Origin: Roseateles noduli
Lineage (GTDB): Bacteria; Pseudomonadota; Gammaproteobacteria; Burkholderiales; Burkholderiaceae_C
NCBI GenBank assembly: GCA_002205125.1
Contig: NIOE01000002.1
Span: forward strand, 124,001 to 188,000
Direction: 5' to 3'
DNA: 64,000 nucleotides
Shown here piece after piece: positions 60,977 to 64,000 of the stretch. Each line of letters opens with the position of its first letter. Position 1 is the stretch's first letter. Under the pieces are notes generated by a model. That model had not been told where the DNA came from. It did no database searches and saw only the letters and a list, made by a program, of their open reading frames with translations. The position numbers and the translations under genes were made by a program.

Positions 60977-61978
60977 GTGGAACAGATCCTGATCAACCTG
61001 CTGAACGGCCTGTCCTCCGGACTGCTGCTGTTCATGCTCAGCTCCGGCCTGACGCTGATCTTCAGCATGATGGGCGTGCTGAACTTCGCGCATGCGAGCT
61101 TCTACATGCTGGGCGCGTACGTCGCGTACTCCATCGCCGGGTGGATCGGGTTCTGGCCCGCGTTGTTCCTCGCGCCGCTGGTGGTGGGCGGGCTCGGGGC
61201 GGTGTTCGAGCGGGGCGCGCTGCGGCGCGTCCACAAGTTCGGCCACGTCCCGGAGCTGCTGATCACCTTCGGCCTGTCGTATGTGGTGCTGGAACTGGTC
61301 CAGCTGGTGTGGGGCCGCACGGCGGTCCCGTTCCCGCCGCCGCCCTCGCTGCAGGGCGCGGCCTTCACGCTGATCCACGCGCCGGGCCAGGCGCTGCAGT
61401 TGGCCTGGGGCGACGCGCCTGCCGCCGTCTGCGCCGCGGCCAGCTGCTCCAAGTTCCCGCTGACCCGCGCCTTCATGATGCTGGTCGCGCTGTTCATGCT
61501 GCTGTCGCTGTGGCTGCTGCTCACGCGCACCCGCATCGGCCTGGTCATCCAGGCCGCGCTCACGCATCCGGAGATGGTCGAGTCCCTCGGCCACAACGTG
61601 CCGCGCGTGTTCATGCTGGTGTTCGGCAGCGGCTGCGCGCTCGCGGCGCTGGCCGGCGTCATCGGCGGCGTCACCTTCGTCACCGAGCCGTCGATGGCGG
61701 TGCTGGTCGGCTCCATCATCTTCGTGGTGGTGGTCATCGGCGGCATCGGCTCGCTCGCCGGCGCCTTCGTCGCCTCCCTCGTCATCGGGCTGCTGCAGAC
61801 CCTGCCGCTGACCATCGACGTGTCCCTGGCCCAGGTCTTCAGCCTCGGCCCCGACAGCTTCGGCTACCCGCTGCTCAAGCTCACCCTGGCGCAGGTCGCG
61901 CCCATCCTGCCCTACCTGCTGATGGTGCTCATCCTGATCTTCCGGCCCAAGGGCCTGCTCGGCACGCGGGAGGGCTGA
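60977..61978 (+). CDS. livH: ABC transporter permease LivH-like
   Basis: The 333-aa product is initiated at a GTG ([20 protein letters not shown]). It has about eight hydrophobic segments with the LivH motifs [40 protein letters not shown], and the conserved Glu-containing cytoplasmic loop [20 protein letters not shown]. It ends [13 protein letters not shown]. It forms one half of the membrane channel with LivM. Confidence 0.9.
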   Translation: MEQILINLLNGLSSGLLLFMLSSGLTLIFSMMGVLNFAHASFYMLGAYVAYSIAGWIGFWPALFLAPLVVGGLGAVFERGALRRVHKFGHVPELLITFGLSYVVLELVQLVWGRTAVPFPPPPSLQGAAFTLIHAPGQALQLAWGDAPAAVCAAASCSKFPLTRAFMMLVALFMLLSLWLLLTRTRIGLVIQAALTHPEMVESLGHNVPRVFMLVFGSGCALAALAGVIGGVTFVTEPSMAVLVGSIIFVVVVIGGIGSLAGAFVASLVIGLLQTLPLTIDVSLAQVFSLGPDSFGYPLLKLTLAQVAPILPYLLMVLILIFRPKGLLGTREG

Positions 61979-61981
61979 CCG

Positions 61982-63397
61982 ATGTCCGTCGTCATGTCTT
62001 CCTCCGCCACGCCCGCCACGTCCGCGGCTTCCTCCGGTCCGGCGTCGGGCTCGCCGTCCGCCGGTCCGGCCAACGGCGGGACGCGTCGCGTCCCCGTGCG
62101 CGCCAGGCGCGGCGAGACCTACCACTTCAAGCCGCACAACGTCGGCCGCTGGCTGATCTGGAGCTTCTACGCGCTGGCGCTGATCGTGGCGCCGCTGATG
62201 TGGACCAGCGGCCTGGCGCAGACGATGCTGTCGCAGATGGGCATCGCCATCATCGCGTGCCTGTCCTACAACCTGCTGCTGGGGCAGGGCGGCATGCTGA
62301 GCTTCGGCCACGCCGTCTACACCGGCCTGGGCGCCTACCTGGCGATCCACACGCTCAACGTCGTGGGCGCCGGGCAGCTCGCGCTGCCGGTGGGGCTGGT
62401 GCCCCTGGTCGGCGGTCTCGCGGGGCTGTTCTTCGCGGCGCTGTTCGGCTACGTGTCGACGAAGAAGTCCGGCACGCCCTTCGCGATGATCACGCTGGGC
62501 CTGGGCGAGCTGATCTGGTCGATGTCGCTGATGCTGCCGGAGTTCTTCGGCGGCGAGGGCGGCGTCTCGTCCAACCGCGTCGTCGGCAAGGCGGTCTGGG
62601 GCATCACCTTCGGGCCGCAGATCCAGGTGTACTACCTGATCGCGATCTATGCCTTCGTCTGCACGGCGCTGCTGTTCGCGTTCACGCGCACGCCGCTGGG
62701 CCGCATGCTCAACGCGGTGCGCGACAACCCCGAGCGCGTCGAGTTCATCGGCTACGACACGCAGTGGGTGCGCTTCCTCGCCTTCCTCATCGCAGGCTTC
62801 TTCGCCGGCGTGTCGGGCGGACTGTCGGCGCTGAACACCGAGATCGTCAACGCCGAGGTCGTCGGCGCGGCGAAGTCCGGCGCCTACCTGCTGTTCACCT
62901 TCCTCGGCGGCGCGACCTTCTTCTTCGGTCCCATCATCGGCGCGGTGCTGATGGTCGTGGCCACGGTGCTGCTGTCCGAGCTGACCAAGGCCTGGCTGCT
63001 CTACCTCGGCCTGATCTTCCTGTTCATGGTGATGTACGCGCCGGGCGGCATCGCCTCGCTGATCATGATGAACCTGCGGCTGGCGGCCTTCGGCAAGCTG
63101 CGCCCGCTGTGGCCCTCGTACCTCGGCCTGGCCGGCGCGGCGCTGACCATGCTGGTCGGCGGTTCGGCGATGGTGGAGATGCTCTACCACCTGCAGCTCA
63201 ACGAGGCGCTCGGCCCGAAGATGACCTACCTGGGCGTGGCGCTCGATGCGAAGAGCGTCGAGTCCTGGTTCGGCGCCGGCTTCGTGCTGCTGACCGGGCT
63301 GGGCCTGTTCGAGCTGGTGCGCCGCGAGTTCCGCGCCGAGTGGGACCGGGCGCAGGAAGAGATCGAGAAAGAGATCAAGCGGAGGGAGAGCCTGTGA
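61982..63397 (+). CDS. livM: ABC transporter permease LivM-like
   Basis: The 471-aa protein has a Ser/Ala/Pro-rich, non-membrane N-terminal extension of about 40 residues. The permease core follows: LGQGGMLSFGHAVYTGLGAY, PFAMITLGLGELIWSMSLML, and LLNAVRDNPERVEFIGYDTQ-like loop (MLNAVRDNPERVEFIGYDT). The C-terminus (WDRAQEEIEKEIKRRESL) is charged. The stop overlaps the ATPase gene start (GTGA), so the two are translationally coupled. It starts 4 nt after livH. Confidence 0.9.
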   Translation: MSVVMSSSATPATSAASSGPASGSPSAGPANGGTRRVPVRARRGETYHFKPHNVGRWLIWSFYALALIVAPLMWTSGLAQTMLSQMGIAIIACLSYNLLLGQGGMLSFGHAVYTGLGAYLAIHTLNVVGAGQLALPVGLVPLVGGLAGLFFAALFGYVSTKKSGTPFAMITLGLGELIWSMSLMLPEFFGGEGGVSSNRVVGKAVWGITFGPQIQVYYLIAIYAFVCTALLFAFTRTPLGRMLNAVRDNPERVEFIGYDTQWVRFLAFLIAGFFAGVSGGLSALNTEIVNAEVVGAAKSGAYLLFTFLGGATFFFGPIIGAVLMVVATVLLSELTKAWLLYLGLIFLFMVMYAPGGIASLIMMNLRLAAFGKLRPLWPSYLGLAGAALTMLVGGSAMVEMLYHLQLNEALGPKMTYLGVALDAKSVESWFGAGFVLLTGLGLFELVRREFRAEWDRAQEEIEKEIKRRESL

Positions 63398-64000
63398 GCG
63401 CGCACCACGCCCCGTATGCGTTGGAATTGAAGTCCGTCCGCAAGAGCTTCGGCAAGAGCGAGATCATCCGCGGCGCGGAGCTGGCGGTGAAACCCGGCGA
63501 GCGCGTCGCGATCATCGGCCCGAACGGCGCCGGCAAGTCCACGCTGTTCAACCTGATCAGCGGCCGCTTCGCGCCCACCAGCGGCGAGATCCGGCTCTTC
63601 GGCGAGCGCATCGATCAGCTGCCGCCGTATCAGATCAACCGCCGCGGCCTGTCGCGCAGCTTCCAGGTCTCCAACCTGTTCACGCGGCTGTCGGTGTTCG
63701 AGAACATCCGCTGCGCGCTGCTCTGGTCCATGGGCCACAAGTACGCGTTCTGGAAGTTCCTCGCCGGCATGGACGACGTCAACGATCGCGTCGAGGAGCT
63801 GCTGGAGATGCTGCACCTCGACAAGAAGCGCGACGTCCCGGCGGTGAACCTCACCTACGCCGAGGCGCGCGTGCTGGAGATCGGCATCACCATTGCCGGC
63901 GGCGCGCAGGTGATCCTGCTGGACGAGCCGACGGCGGGCATGAGCAAGAGCGAGACCAAGCGCTTCATCCAGCTGATCCGCCAGGTCACCGAGGGCCGCA
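63394..64000 (+). CDS. livG: ABC transporter ATPase LivG-like (5' part; runs off the window)
   Basis: The frame opens at a GTG overlapping the livM stop and stays open to the end of the window (202 codons). The Walker A motif IIGPNGAGKSTLFNLISG is intact. The Q-loop region is RSFQVSNLFTRLSVFENIR. The signature stretch NLTYAEARVLEIG replaces the more common LSYGxQR, and Walker B is VILLDEPTAGM. Loss of the Gly-Gln pair in the signature is the only unusual point; related Liv-type ATPases show similar LTYAE forms. The 3' end lies outside the window. Confidence 0.88.
   Translation, partial: MSAHHAPYALELKSVRKSFGKSEIIRGAELAVKPGERVAIIGPNGAGKSTLFNLISGRFAPTSGEIRLFGERIDQLPPYQINRRGLSRSFQVSNLFTRLSVFENIRCALLWSMGHKYAFWKFLAGMDDVNDRVEELLEMLHLDKKRDVPAVNLTYAEARVLEIGITIAGGAQVILLDEPTAGMSKSETKRFIQLIRQVTEGR

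Overview
This 64 kb window is a chromosome segment of a flagellated, GC-rich betaproteobacterium. Burkholderiales near the Roseateles/Mitsuaria/Rubrivivax/Leptothrix group fit best. The evidence is the strong G/C third-position bias, the flhF-flhG-fliA and flgA-flgM-flgN/flgBCDEFGHIJKL arrangement, the scpA-DUF3460-metG block, minCDE and the Liv-type ABC operon. No rRNA, tRNA, insertion sequence or CRISPR array was seen.

Layout. 1-3525: end of a flagellar regulatory operon (flhF 3' end, a degenerate flhG-like gene, fliA, and a soluble chemoreceptor-like protein). 3547-9385: an A/T-richer accessory block with a TIR-domain protein, several unknown or secreted small proteins, a GNAT acetyltransferase, and three near-identical hairpin terminators each 46-50 nt after a stop codon. 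It ends in a three-gene membrane module that includes two tandem paralogues. 9413-19441: ordinary accessory genes (orphan ExbD/TolR-like protein, SulP permease, a large lipoprotein with a discoidin-like domain and a di-haem core, DUF445) and an MNT-HEPN toxin-antitoxin pair behind an elaborate set of inverted and direct repeats. 19485-29383: a signalling cluster of GGDEF protein, receiver-GGDEF-EAL protein, Hpt protein, membrane histidine kinase, receiver-ANTAR protein and PAS/HWE-type kinase.

29600-43475: the rod, hook and ring operon flgBCDEFGHIJKL on the minus strand. An HDOD protein with a degenerate N-terminal domain sits 13 nt after flgL. flgA, flgM and flgN are divergent on the plus strand, and flgM has a recognisable sigma-28 promoter. 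fliA (sigma-28) and flgM (its antagonist) are both present, so the flagellar checkpoint pair is encoded here, and the c-di-GMP and HDOD proteins next to it could couple motility to second-messenger signalling. 43553-52848: DUF1841, a KefC/KefF-type K+ efflux pair, an orphan ParA ATPase, a MaoC-type hydratase, a truncated response regulator, scpA, DUF3460, metG and an SBF-type transporter. 52849-53793 is a long non-coding gap with DnaA-box-like sequences. 53794-55899: minCDE division-site selection. 56043-57584: a transmembrane chemoreceptor. 57863-64000: an acyl-CoA ligase followed by a branched-chain amino-acid/amide-type ABC operon that runs off the window.

Most of the window is conventional. 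The least explained parts are the 3.5-9.4 kb island (TIR protein, repeated GNRA hairpins, paralogous membrane proteins), the MNT-HEPN operator, and the degenerate flhG. Starts were chosen by Shine-Dalgarno placement and family length. Family names for the DUF-type calls come from memory of sequence patterns and were not verified by search.
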